64,000 nt of DNA. Origin: Daphnia pulex. Its lineage: Eukaryota; Arthropoda; Branchiopoda; Diplostraca; Daphniidae. How positions within the stretch are numbered: the first letter of the stretch is position 1; every line of letters starts with the position of its first letter. The notes below the pieces were generated by a model, which was given only the letters and a program-made list of their open reading frames with translations, made no database searches and was not told the origin of the DNA. This document shows, in pieces, positions 11,558-22,259 of this stretch. The translations under genes were made by a program, and so were the position numbers. The stretch spans positions 4,588,001 through 4,652,000 of the forward strand of contig NC_060019.1 in assembly GCF_021134715.1 (NCBI RefSeq), in the 5' to 3' direction.

Positions 11558-11679
11558 CAGTGCCGAATATGTATTTTCCAGTGCCGAATGTACTTTTGAC
11601 AGTGCCGAATGTACTTTTGACAGTGCCGAAAACGTTATTTACAGTGCCGAATGTGTTTAAATCTAACCCTAGTGCCGAA
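11558..11679 (-). promoter_or_regulatory. Right TTCGGCACTG array (inverted)
   Basis: Six complementary copies start at 11558, 11579, 11600, 11621, 11642 and 11670; the first five are spaced at exactly 21 bp. It mirrors the left array and lies about 115 bp beyond the transposase stop codon. Confidence 0.6.
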
Positions 11680-12655
11680 AGTGGTGGCAATCCTATGTGC
11701 ACTACTTGCCTAATGGAGCCTAAATACTCATCAAGCCAAGAAGGAAATGTGCAAAAATGGGATGGGGAATATGGACTCCTTTATTCAGAAAATTAAGAAC
11801 ATCCTTGTTCAGCATGAGGTGTTTCGCTGTCCTGTTGATTTAGAACGTTGATGGACGAATCATGGGGGTTTTCAATTTGAATAGCCTTCTACAAATATGT
11901 GATGAATTGCTACAAAATAAAAAGAAAGCACGTAATTAGAAAAGATAAAAAAAGCTTAAACTATTATGAATGTGAGTATTAATACAACAGAAGTGACAGC
12001 GAAAGATTGGTGAATAGGCTTTGGGGTTCATTTCTTGATTTTAAGTTGAAGGAATTGCAGCAACTGAGTGAATGATGACCAGAGCAACACAAGCATGTCT
12101 GGCAGATACTGATCCAGAATTCCAGCTTCCCAGAATGCTCAGAATGTAATGTTTTTATTAGTTTAATAAAGTATGTGTCTCCGGCAAATCGTCAGAATGT
12201 AAGTAACATCCAATGTAACTAACTCTGAGAGCAGAACCTTCAGCAGGCCAAATAAGTTCAAAAATTTATTTCTACTGAATAAAAATAACGATTGTTAATT
12301 TGAAAGATTTTTGTATGTCTAGCCTACTCTCTTATTTGACATGAGTAAAGTATTTCTAACTGAAGTTGCAGACTGGAAATTGGGTTCCTACTTCGAGAGC
12401 AACTTCAAAAATGGTTTTACATAGCATAGTGCCCATCTCCAATCTAAGAAATGAAGTACAAATTAAATTCATTAACGACCTAGGCCTATTAACGACGTAA
12501 ACAAACATAGGCCTACCTGACATTTTTGTGTGCTAGGATTTTTCCGTTAGAAGAAAATGTCGGTCAATTACTCAGTCTGCGAGCTGCCGATTAGTAAACG
12601 GAACGCACGCCACTAGATGTCGAGAAAAGTTTAATTTCTTTAACGATATACGCCA
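11680..12655. other. No gene seen
   Basis: AT-rich sequence without a convincing frame, RNA gene or repeat structure that I can define. Confidence 0.5.
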
Positions 12656-12659
12656 GTTC

Positions 12660-12830
12660 TTCTAATTAGGGATTCACCAAATATAGTCTAATAAATACGC
12701 CAATTTATAAAAAGAGATCAATTCTATATTATTTTCGTTCCGTTATTATGGAAAAAACTGCTTGATAGACGTCGTCGTCGTTATGTCTTATCTTGTGCTC
12801 GTGGTTCTCATGGAGCTGCAAGGAACATAA
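12660..12830 (-). repeat. Inverted partial copy of the 0.65-kb repeat
   Basis: Read on the minus strand, it matches the middle of the repeat at 12937-13615: CACAAGA, a GACGACGACGTCTATCAAGC core, then TTTTCTCCGTTA-like and GAAAATA-like stretches. It faces the first direct copy about 400 bp away. Confidence 0.5.
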
Positions 12831-12936
12831 TTTTTTTTTCTTTAGTAGTTGATGCGTGTGTAAAATTATCCTGTTTCTGACTTCATACTTGGAGTCAGCA
12901 TGAAAAGTTTAGTGTAGAGTGTTATTTTCATTCATT

Positions 12937-13615
12937 TGGGCGGTAGCCTGCGGTGTTAGTTTTTTGCGGCATAATTTTTTCCGAAGAAAGTCCGCTCTGT
13001 TTAAGATATAAGATTTTCGTCGTTTTTCCTTTGAAAAAATTGGTTGTTGAAATGGTAACTCCATCATGTTTCATGCTACTGCCCAAATTAATAAAAATAG
13101 TACCATATACTCAACTTTTCACGCTGACTCCAACTATCAAGTCAAAACTGCATAATATTACACGTACGCCTCCATAGTCATCTATACGACAGGATACAAA
13201 TTCCATGTCCCGCGCAGCTTTATGACAAACACGCACACAAGACACGATGACGACGACGTCTATCAAGCGATTTTCTCCGTTACTACTGAAAGAAAATATA
13301 TAGGGAAATTATTTTTCGTTAGAGATTGGTGTTTTAGACTTAATAAATAAAAAAAAACTAATGAATAAAGCTCTGTATATAGCGACGTTTGTGGAAGGTG
13401 CTATTTTAGGCGAGAGTTTATAGGAGTTACGAACCGCGTCTCGTATCTCGTTTAATGGGCACCATGCATTAGACTCTTTTCGTTGTTGACTCGAGTCACC
13501 ATGTCACCGTCTCCGTACGACTTATATGTAGCTTCCCGAAGTTGCGCCATTTTGCAGGCCGAGGCTTTTTCGCACCTATCTTCTCTCCCCAAATTTTATC
13601 TCTTATTATTCCCTT
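12937..13615 (+). repeat. 0.65-kb repeat, copy 1
   Basis: Matches 14658-15310 along its whole length, beginning CATTTGGGCGGTAGCCTGCGG and ending in CCAAATTTTATCTCTTATTATTCC. Small indels and substitutions separate the copies, which flank the RING pseudogene. No long frame is conserved, so it is probably a non-autonomous mobile element. Confidence 0.7.
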
Positions 13616-13907
13616 TTCAATTTTTCAATTTCAAATGTTATGTACTGAGCTATCACAATCAAATGGGTGCTCAGGAATGCCGTCGTCATGCCAAAATTCT
13701 CCTCGGAAACGTTGTCATGCAGATGGCAGTTATTGAGAAAGTGATAGACCAGGTGTTCTTGGAATGATTTAAGAATTTCATCTAGTGAAACCTCGGCGTT
13801 TCTCTAACGAAGGGTAATATCGCTATATAATATCCGCTCATCTTCATTCTTAGCTTTAGTCACTGGAAATCTTGTGCGTGTTAAGAACGCAACACTACGG
13901 GAAAAGA

Positions 13908-14409
13908 ATGTCTCAATTTGACCATCCAGGATTTGCTGTTTGTAAATCCTGCTATTGCAAGTTTAACGAGTGCACTCGTTTGCCGATGATCCTTCCATGC
14001 ACACATAGGCTTTGCTAGAATGTCATAATGTAAGTTTTTTTTTCGTTTCTCTTCCGTCAATTGTTTATGTAAAATGAGATTTTCATGCATCGTATTTATT
14101 TTTTATTTTTTATGCTTTTCCTAGTCTAAATGGACTGGTGATTGCGATGGCAACCCTTACATCGAGTGTCCATATTGCAATGACCGGATTTATCGAGAAG
14201 AAAAGAATCCATCCCTCAGAAACTATCATCCTGTGAAGGATATTTGGTTCTCACAAGCTTTGAATGCATTCGAAAGTTTAAAGGAAAAACTTAAGCAAAT
14301 GGAAGCTGAGCGTGGTGAAATCATAGACCAGCATGCGACTGAATTGGAGGAGGCCAGGAAATTTTTTCAGACCTGGCAGAAAAGACAATGTCAGAAGCCC
14401 GCACCATGA
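13908..14409 (+). pseudogene. RING-finger gene, two exons, one-base loss
   Basis: Exon 1 (13908-14029) starts ATG and encodes C-x2-C (VCKSCYCK) and C-x-H-x2-C (PCTHRLC); exon 2 (14125-14409) starts after a TAG acceptor and encodes the last pair C-x2-C (IECPYC), then LRNYHPVKDIWF and a charged helix, ending TGA. Exon 1 is 122 bp. The reading meets TAG right after the sixth ligand, and one extra base there would put the expected fourth cysteine (ECHN) in frame with exon 2. So a single-base deletion splits an otherwise complete RING of the tripartite-motif or insect RING-effector type. The probable role was E3 ubiquitin ligase; the present copy is broken unless the base is an assembly error. Confidence 0.6.
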
Positions 14410-14657
14410 ATCATTTCTATCATAAGTAGAAACAACCGTATCACACGAAGTCCTTAATGTTTCCGATGGTGTATTAAATTAAGTTTTAATACTTTGATAG
14501 CCATCTGTACAAGCTTAGTCTTGGCTAAAATAAAAGGTTTTGGAAAATGACGCATACCTACGCACTTTGTTTTTATTATTTGTCGTTATTTGTGTGTATT
14601 TGTGTAAAAGTGATGGGTTATCCATTGTTGAACGCATAAAATATATGAAAACATTCA

Positions 14658-15310
14658 TTTGGGTGGTAGCCTGCGGGAGTTTTTTGCGGCCTAATTTTTT
14701 CCGAAGAAAGTCCGCCCTGTTTAAGTTACAAGATTTTCGTCGTTTTTTCCTTTGAAAATATTGGTCGTTGAAATGGCAACTCCATCACGCTACTGCCCAA
14801 ATTAATGAAAATAGTACCATATACTCAACTTTTCACGCTGATTCCAAATATGATGTCAGAAATTGCATAAATTTACACACGTATCCATAGTCAACTATAC
14901 GACAGGATACAAATTGTATGTTCCGCGCATCTTTATAACAAAGACGCACACAAGACACGACGACGACGACGTCTATCAAACGGTTTTCTCCGTTATAACT
15001 GAACAAAAATATACAGGGAAATTATTTGTCGTTAGAGATTCGTGTTTTAGAATAAACAAATAAAAAAACTAAAGAATATAGCTCTGTATATAGCGACTCT
15101 TGTGGACGGTGCTACTTTGGGCGAGAGTTTATAGGACGAACCACGTCTCGTATATCGTTTTATGGGCACCATGCATTTGAATCTTTTAGTTGTTGACTCT
15201 AGTCACCATGTCGCCGTCTCCGTACAACTTATATCCTATGTTGCGCCATTTTGTAGGCCGAGGCTTTTTCGCACCTATCTTCTCTCCCCAAATTTTATCT
15301 CTTATTATTC
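14658..15310 (+). repeat. 0.65-kb repeat, copy 2
   Basis: Second direct copy of the 12937-13615 repeat, 1.04 kb downstream of its end, with a shorter first intervening stretch (TGCGGGAG for TGCGGTGTTAG). Confidence 0.7.
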
Positions 15311-15404
15311 CATCCTTCTGTGTCAAACCATATTTCTGCATATATTCTCTAACGCCTTTTGATTTGTATTGTGTTTTCCCTTTCGCCTGGTCTTCGCTCA
15401 CTCA

Positions 15405-16048
15405 CGAGAATGGCGGTTAAGAGAACCGGAAACTAAAAAAACTTATTAGATATTTGACTGGTAAGTTAAAGCGATAGACTTAGTGTTCTAATAATTGAAA
15501 AATCTAGTATGGATTAGCCAAAATTATTGAGGATTCCATCGATCCAACGTTCAGCAGTAGTATGTGGCCTATTCCTTACTATTGATTGGGGGGGAGGGGG
15601 CGTGTTCAGCTGTAATTATTAAGTTAATGGACACCATGGCTATGATACATGTGAAGCATCCAAGCATGTAGCAGATCACATACATGGTGCCGGACACTGT
15701 GTGTACGCTTAAAAAAAGGGGTAGCAAAGTTCATAGCACTTAATACTACACACACGCACGAAGATCCTGGCTATCGACTTGCTTATTAGCAGGCAAGCCA
15801 TTTCCAGCATTTCTGTCTTCTTAATGAAGCTCTGCAGTCCTCAAGATTCACCAGCATCTGATGTTTGCGTCAAGTCTATTCTACTCCACCTATAATAAAA
15901 AATTAGTCCTAGCTATCTTCAAGATTCGTTAAAGCGCAGCATAATGGTTTTAAAGCTACTAATCAAGATGAGTTTTAATGCTATCATCTAATTTTCTCAA
16001 TATCTAATGAGATCTATGAGTTTCCGGTTCTCTTAACCGCCATTCTCG
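15405..16048. mobile_element. 644-bp terminal-inverted-repeat element
   Basis: The 30-bp ends 15405-15434 and 16019-16048 are perfect inverted copies (outer bases CGAGAATGGCGG). Inside them a weaker match around ATTAGATAT extends the inverted repeats to about 60 bp. No coding frame. The flanks show no clear target duplication. Typical MITE size. Confidence 0.75.
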
Positions 16049-16261
16049 TAGGGTGCCTCGCGCCCTACTGACTTAACGTTATGTTTCCCTTCCCCCGTTT
16101 TCATGAAGGGTGCCTAATAAAAACCGCAAGTGGGGTACTTAGTTTTCATCTGATATTGAAATTTGGTACACTTATTGGAAACATGTAACTACACATAATG
16201 TCAAAAGGCCAAAAACAAATATAAAGTAGTTAATTTTGTAAGAAATAGACAAGGATTTAAC

Positions 16262-16324
16262 TAGGCTTCTGTATTAAATAAACACAGGCTTCTGTATTGA
16301 ATAAACACAGGCTTCTGTATTGAC
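16262..16324 (+). repeat. Tandem 24-bp repeat, 2.6 copies
   Basis: AGGCTTCTGTATTGAATAAA-CAC repeated head to tail; the first copy has TAAAT, and the last is cut at GACTGTACAGG. Confidence 0.7.
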
Positions 16325-16329
16325 TGTAC

Positions 16330-17259
16330 AGGCAAAGTACATTTCTTCAATGCATGTCGAAATGTGTACATAGAAAATGCAATACATGAGACTGAATTAC
16401 AGAGATAATTACCTGAGTCTGATTAACTCGGATGAACAAAAGAATAACTCAAGAGTCTCGATATTACGAGATTTGGAACACAGAAGAATAACTTGAGACC
16501 TGATTTCTTGATACAAAACGGGGAGACAAGTTAACGCATGACAGGTTTCAGCAGACAGAAAACAGAGAAAGAGACAAAGGAGAGCACTGCACAGTCAAGG
16601 TAGAAGGCCGAGAGGACTCCAGCTTGTGCTGCCACCACTCCTGTTTGTGCTGCCACCTATTGTGTGTTTCCTTACGCATTCCAACAAATTTGATATAATT
16701 TTTTTAGAAAATTTTGGGGTAGAAAAAACTGGGTTTTCAAGTGGTGGGGTATGTACAAAATTTTTTTGTTGATTCATACTTTGGATTTAGATTTGTTTTT
16801 AGGAAACACAATCCAATTCCAAAGGCCGTCAAAATAGAAAAACAAAACCTAAAAGTGGGACAGACTAACGTCATCCTTGAATCCACCAATGAGATTCTAT
16901 ATGGATAAACAAAGACAGTTTACAGTATATTCATCTACTATTGTTGGCAAACTGTCAAGTATACCCCAATATGCCAAGTGTTGACAGTTCTAAGCAACCA
17001 AACCGTTTAAATAGCAAAACCTACTTCAGGAACGTTTTCCTACCACCAAGTTTATGTGCACTAAAATAATTAGTGATCTGAAACCCAAAAAGTTTCCGCC
17101 TTGCACTTTTGCCAGCATCACTTCCACCGTTATTTTTGTGCAAGCGTTCAATTCTAACTTGTGAATAACATTACATAACACGATAACAGCACATTTTTGT
17201 TAGGGGAGCTAAATCAATAACAATGCAGCAGACAGAATCTTTTGTGTGTGTGAAATGCA
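16330..17259. other. No gene seen
   Basis: AT-rich sequence without a supported gene. The minus-strand open frame near 16600-16777 is short and has no recognisable domain. Confidence 0.4.
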
Positions 17260-17588
17260 AAACAAACGAACGGCGATAGCCGTAGATATTCGAGGTATCG
17301 CGATCATTATCAATTGATTTTACGAGTATTCTGTTCAAATGTCTCGACCATAAATAAATACATTTTAATTATTAATTCAAATGTCCCAGTAATTTTCACG
17401 GGTCCAAATGTCGGGCAATCCAACTATCTTTCGTTCCAGATGTCGGCAATATGTTTTTTAATTTAAAAAAAATATATTTTTATTTTGAGTTCAAATGTCT
17501 CAACATTTTGAAAAAACATTCTGAATGTCCAAAAAACTATTTTGAGTGTAAATGTCGGGTAATCAAATTTTCTTTCGTTCCAGATGGC
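17260..17588 (-). repeat. Right copy of the ~310-bp GACATTTGGA inverted repeat
   Basis: Reverse-complement partner of 2264-2570. The outer end reads CCAGATGGC at 17580-17588; the inner end is near CGAACGGCGATAGC. Several indels separate the copies, so the pair is not young. Confidence 0.7.
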
Positions 17589-17599
17589 GGCCGCCACAA

Positions 17600-18715
17600 T
17601 TGTTTAAAACAAACATTTTAAAATGGCAATTTTAAATGACAACCTAAAGTAATTTCTTTTAGTGACTGAATAAAACTGAAGTAGTGTGTCGTCTACCAAA
17701 GAAGGATTGCGGATTTATCAAACCTGTTAATGGGGTACTTCCAAAAACAGATTATCACAAGTTACCCCACGGAATCTGGTGCCAGGATGAAGGCCACCTG
17801 GGGTCCGTTTCACAACTTGGTCTATGTTAAAGAAGCGAACTTCCTCTAACACATGGAAAACATATATGGTCATGTCCGCCTATAAAATGTTTGCGATCGT
17901 CTGCCAATTGCTTTGTTGTGGTCCTGGTTACTAGATCGTCAACTGGAACATTGATTCCAGATAAAATTTTTAATAATTTGCGCAAATTTGTGCTTGATAA
18001 CTTTGGGTAAGTAATTTCCATTTTCAATTAAAAATTCAAAAATTGATTGTTTTTATTTTAGGAAAATTCGAAAATTTCTAAAAGAATCTAAAGGCATGGA
18101 CTACGTACGACATCCACTTTATTAATGAGGCAGCTGGAAACGGATCTATCCAAAGTTTGCAGTCTGATATGTTGACACACGACAAGTTTGATATAGGAAA
18201 CTCCGATCTCCACCTTCCATTGGCATATGTAGCATATCTTGGTCATGGTCCCACTTTTATTGGGCCTGAACGTCGAAAAAATTGGGCCTGAGAGGCGGAC
18301 TTGAATGTCATTCAGGCCCAATATAATTTTTATGTTTTTCACAGTTAAATATATTGGAAATACATTTCATACCTAAGAATTTATAAACCTTTTTAAATAA
18401 TGATCAATCAGTAATGATCAATCAGTTAAGGCTATACATAAAAACACAATACATAAATATATCGAAAGCCAATCAGCGTTTAACAGACGTGCATTTTGAA
18501 TAATTCAAAAGTGATTTGTTCCCTAGCAAGACAAGTTTTCTGCTATCGAAAAACGATTGATACATGTATGAAGATCTTTTTACACTGATAATTTTTAATA
18601 TAGGGTTTAGCGGCTGAGGTTGAGCGGCGGGGACTGCGCGCACCCCTGGGAGAGGGGTGAGTGAAAGGGGGGTATACCTGGGCCATAACATCTACGGCCA
18701 TGTTTCCTCTATGTC
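17600..18715. other. No gene seen
   Basis: Contains short minus-strand frames (for example 17827-18027 and 18088-18342) without domains or convincing splice sites. Nothing further can be supported. Confidence 0.4.
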
Positions 18716-18720
18716 ACCAT

Positions 18721-18795
18721 ATCAACGGTGGTCTAATGGTCAAAAGCCTGGGCTGTAATGGCAATGGTCCGAGTTTCGAATTTCGGGCAAGTCGA
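18721..18795 (+). other. Degenerate tRNA-like sequence, possible SINE head
   Basis: GGTGGTCTAATGGTCAAAAG resembles a Pol III A box and D arm, and GGTCCGAGTTTCGAATTTC resembles a B box and T arm at roughly the normal spacing. The acceptor ends do not pair, so it is not a working tRNA. Confidence 0.3.
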
Positions 18796-19289
18796 AATAG
18801 AAATTTCGAAATAATTGAAATTTATAAATTTTATAATGACAACTGCACCAGTCATTGCTATATCATGCGATCACATGTTGCATTGCATTAGCCAATGTCT
18901 TTAATCGATGGTTAGCTACCATAAGGCTCACGGGAACACAATTCGGGTTTAGGCGACGGGACGATAGTTGCCTGCTATACGTCCGCACGGTAAACACAAG
19001 AAAAACAAAAATTCGGAAAACGACTCTGAAAACGTAAAGTGTAGAGCGTCGGCACACGTGCGCTCCGAATGGCTGTCAGAAAATACCGCTAGGAAGACAA
19101 AAGCCGGTTTCTACCAGTAGAAAAAAAAAGAAGGATAAGAAAGATTATGCCCTATCGTTTTGCAAGTACTGGTTTGATCACTGGGTATTTACACTTTTCA
19201 CGATATATTCGTAAGAATGTGAAATGTAGTTTCATTATGTCGGCAGACATGACAATGATCTTTTTTTCAAAATGAAAGCGATTATAGTA

Positions 19290-19361
19290 TGGAGTTGCGG
19301 AGGATTGAACTCCGGGCTTTTCGCATTCAAAACGAACACTCTACCACTGAGTTACAATCCC
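19290..19361 (-). tRNA. Alanine-type tRNA body with UGA anticodon
   Basis: Folds as a 72-nt cloverleaf: acceptor GGGATTG with CAACTCC (one A-C mismatch), D stem ACTC/GAGT, anticodon stem TTCGT/GCGAA with loop TTTGAAT, T stem CGGAG/CTCCG with loop TTCAATC, discriminator A. The body closely matches the alanine tRNA next to it and keeps the G3-U70 wobble that marks tRNA-Ala. The loop, however, gives anticodon UGA, a serine anticodon, and the variable region is short, unlike tRNA-Ser. Decoding identity is uncertain; it may be a pseudogene. Confidence 0.55.
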
Positions 19362-19428
19362 TTGACAATCAAGACTACCAGTATGTTGCTGATACTTGCA
19401 TTTTACAATTCGATTATTTGCACTACCT

Positions 19429-19500
19429 TGGAATTGCGGAGGATTGAACTACGGTCTTCTCACATGCGAAGCGAGCACTCTACCTCTGAGTTACAACCCC
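19429..19500 (-). tRNA. tRNA-Ala(CGC)
   Basis: 72-nt cloverleaf: acceptor GGGGTTG/CAATTCC pairs fully with two G-U pairs, including G3-U70, the alanine identity pair; D arm ACTC/GAGT; anticodon loop TTCGCAT; T stem CGTAG/CTCCG with one mismatch; discriminator A. Lies 67 bp from the UGA variant in the same orientation. Confidence 0.75.
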
Positions 19501-19611
19501 TTAACTTATGTCCGTTTGCTTTGAGTGACTGTTAACGATTGCGACACGTATGTGTTTTCAATGGAGAAGAAGATTTAAAGTGAAAAAGAATAAAACTTGA
19601 AAGGAAGGTTT

Positions 19612-19748
19612 TGTCAAGAGTGGGGTTCGCACCCACGCCTTCTTAGAAGACTAGGATGCCAAGTAACGGATATCACAAGATTACCTATTAATATATTATT
19701 TGATTTGGAATCTTAAGTCTGGCGCATTAACCACTCGGCCATCTTGAC
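19612..19748 (-). tRNA. tRNA-Leu(UAA) with an intron
   Basis: Acceptor GTCAAGA/TCTTGAC pairs perfectly; D arm GGCCGAGTGGTTAATGCGC is class II leucine type; anticodon loop CT-TAA-G; T arm GTGGG/CCCAC. About 50 AT-rich bases separate the anticodon from the 3' half (CTTGG and a long variable arm), placing an intron just after position 37, the standard site. The A31-C39 pair is poor, so the exact exon edge is uncertain. Splicing would need the TSEN-CLP1 machinery. Confidence 0.7.
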
Positions 19749-19749
19749 A

Positions 19750-21890
19750 TTGTTAACGCAATTGCTACTTATATTGCAATGTGGCGTAAACCCGAGAAGA
19801 ATTTTTCCGTGCGGAAACGAGATTAAAATATTTCAAATCAATGCAAAAAGCGTTCGAAATCAATTCATAAAAGCGGATTTCAAATTAGTAAAAAATGCTG
19901 TTGTTTCCGTTTTGAAACTATATTAAAACTGTAAATCGGACCATTTAAATCCCGTTTAATTATTGTCATAAAATCGAATCGATATCCAGTTTTTTAAACT
20001 TAAAATATCGATACTAAGTTTTAAAATTCACACAGCATTTTTAATTACAAATACTTTATTTTCCATTCATTTACAATAACATTTCGAGAGTGACATGATA
20101 GTAAAACGAAATCAGCAAACAAGTTTACTATCAGTGAAATTCGTTAAATATATAAGTTCAAAATTTCGAAGAAGTCGAGTTATTGGTGGTGCACAACTAA
20201 TACATAGCAGGTGATAGTTATAATTACAAAGCCGGTATACATACTTTTTTACCAGTGTAGGAACGCTCCTGCTCATCTGCTCTTCACTCGCTTTTTTGTG
20301 TAATGTAAACAGGTGCAGAGTTGGACGTCGCATTCTCACATCGTTCACATCCATTGAACTGATCGCTAGACGTTGGTCTTTTTAGTTATACGACTCCATT
20401 CCAGCACTTTCTCACGAAATTCCTTCCGTCTGCCCTGCAGCGCAAAGATAAAAAGTTGGTTTTTCACGATCGACTATGTATTATGACGTCAGCTATTAAA
20501 TTAAATTACCACCACTGGCGCTCTGCTTCCTTTTTTACTTAAGGGGCGTATAGAAACGACACTAATTTTCCGGCCTACGCCAGCTGATAGAGGTTGTAAA
20601 CCGTAAATGAAGTCTTCTGCAGTCTCTTATTTCAGAAACTCGGGAAACGAATAAATCTGGGAAAATTCAAAAATAATTCAGATCATCATGAAAAACTCAC
20701 AGTTTATTTATGAAAGGGTATTGTATACACGGTTTGAAAATAAAAATTCCTTCTAGAAAATTAAATATATAAAAAGCAATATGAAAAACAAGTTTGGGCC
20801 ATAAGATAACATTGTGGGCGTTGGAGTGATCCGATACTTTTGGAGCCACTTTTAGAGGCCTAACCCATGAACGAAAAAATCTGAAAAAAATCCAGACAAA
20901 ACATAAGAGATTAAATGACATAAATTCCAAGTTTTGTGAATTTATGTCATTTTTTCACTTTTTGCCACCCGAAAAACCAACTAGAAATATACACGCCGCC
21001 TTATGGAACGGCGTGGGGTGATACCATACTTATGGAGGGGACTGTATAACAAAATAAATAAATCCGTTAAAGTGAACAATTACAGTTGTGAGAAATAATT
21101 TTATAGTCTAATCTTACGTAAATGCGCCCGTTGGGGAATCCAAACATAAAGGCTGCCAACAGTCAGCTGCCTTCTGAAGATGATTTCTTGCAGAAATGAT
21201 TAAAATGATCACGCCTGATATAAAAAAGAACACGCCCAACATTAATACATTCCATTTGAGTGTGATGTTGCAACGCTTCACACTAAAATTGCACAATATG
21301 GACATAATAAAATAAACAGAGTGTGCTTTCGGTACAAACGGATCACGTTTGACGTTTAGATTTCTTTGCAGCTGATTTTGGAAAATGGAGGCCTAATTTT
21401 CTCAAGTGATTTACATTAAATAACTGAGGAAAATTTCGCCTGATTTCACAGAGAAAAATACGATGAAACGAAAAACAAAATTAAGATATTGAGATAAGTT
21501 TTGTTACGAAGGCGCAAATCGGTAAATAGTTTTACTTAAAAAAAAAGAACAATAATACGTAGGCCTACAATCCAGAAATTTGTTGGGTGTGTTTTAGCTA
21601 TCATTTTGTCAAATTCCAACTGAAATCCACTTGAACATCACGATACCCGTACCCTGTGCACGTGTGCGGATCTTTAATTATAGCCGTTCGTTAGGTCCTC
21701 GTTCACATTTCAAGGGCATCGAAGTGTTTTTAGGTATCAGCCAGCTAGCATGTGTAAGATGAAATGACATTTCGTTGTAGGCTATTGCAACATTAGTTGC
21801 GCTATCCCAGTTCTAGTCCTGAGGCTAAATAACTTTCCACCAACGAAAAATGCGTCTCCGTATTAGCTATAGCTGAAAGAAAATAATAAA
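19750..21890. other. No gene seen; element end near 21049
   Basis: AT-rich. Short minus-strand frames at 20112-20354 and 20697-20930 have no domain. The stretch 20985-21049 on the minus strand reads ACAGTCCCCTCCATAAGTAT, a pattern like Tc1/mariner-type ends, and a diverged copy of the same block occurs near 20820-20860. Confidence 0.35.
20913..20952. repeat. Perfect 15-bp hairpin
   Basis: AAATGACATAAATTC and its exact complement are separated by a 10-base loop. It lies within the presumed element whose end is near 21049. Confidence 0.6.
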
Positions 21891-22214
21891 ATGTTTCTAT
21901 CAGATTGGTTATTCAAGAATATTTCGTTAAAGGCAAAACTTGCATCGGTCGATGGTGATGGAATGGTGACGATGGTCGCCAACACCCGGATGAAGGAGAA
22001 TAAAACTTTTAAAATAATAACGGAACAAATATTGCCATTTTACTATTCCATTGTGACAAGGAAAATTCTTTGTCGGTTACAAAACAAAATTCCCCTTTTA
22101 CAAAAAAAAAATATTAAATTGTACGCCAGTGTAATGTCAATGGGAAATCAAATTTGTTACCATCTTCAGGTCATTAAAAACGAGTTTAGAGTGGCTTGCG
22201 GTTGGTCCAAGTAA
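21891..22214 (+). CDS. 107-residue open frame, unknown
   Basis: Starts MFLSDWLFKNISLKAKLAS and ends at TAA/TAG near 22214. It is basic with an even composition and no recognised domain. No splice sites or coding neighbours support it; it could be an exon of a decayed gene. Confidence 0.25.
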   Translation: MFLSDWLFKNISLKAKLASVDGDGMVTMVANTRMKENKTFKIITEQILPFYYSIVTRKILCRLQNKIPLLQKKNIKLYASVMSMGNQICYHLQVIKNEFRVACGWSK

Positions 22215-22259
22215 TAAGCTGGGTGGGCGTTATTGTTGCAGTTAATGTATAAGAATAAT

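Larger units (their letters stand above)
7425..11679 (+). mobile_element. MULE DNA transposon with motif-array ends
   Basis: Terminal inverted repeats are arrays of TTCGGCACTG: starts at 7425, 7446, 7480 and 7501 on the left (plus one at 8637 inside a nested insertion's far side), and the complement at 11558, 11579, 11600, 11621, 11642 and 11670 on the right. The outermost pairs also share GTTAGA...ACACA between motifs, which fixes the element edges. It encloses the transposase gene at 8774-11442. A 9-bp target duplication expected for MULEs is not seen in the flanks (AAAGACAAA against AGTGGTGGC), so the exact ends or the history are uncertain. Confidence 0.75.

Noticed and set aside
13881..14090. 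69-codon minus-strand frame MHENLILHK
   Set aside because: Antisense to the RING exon, which has recognisable metal ligands.
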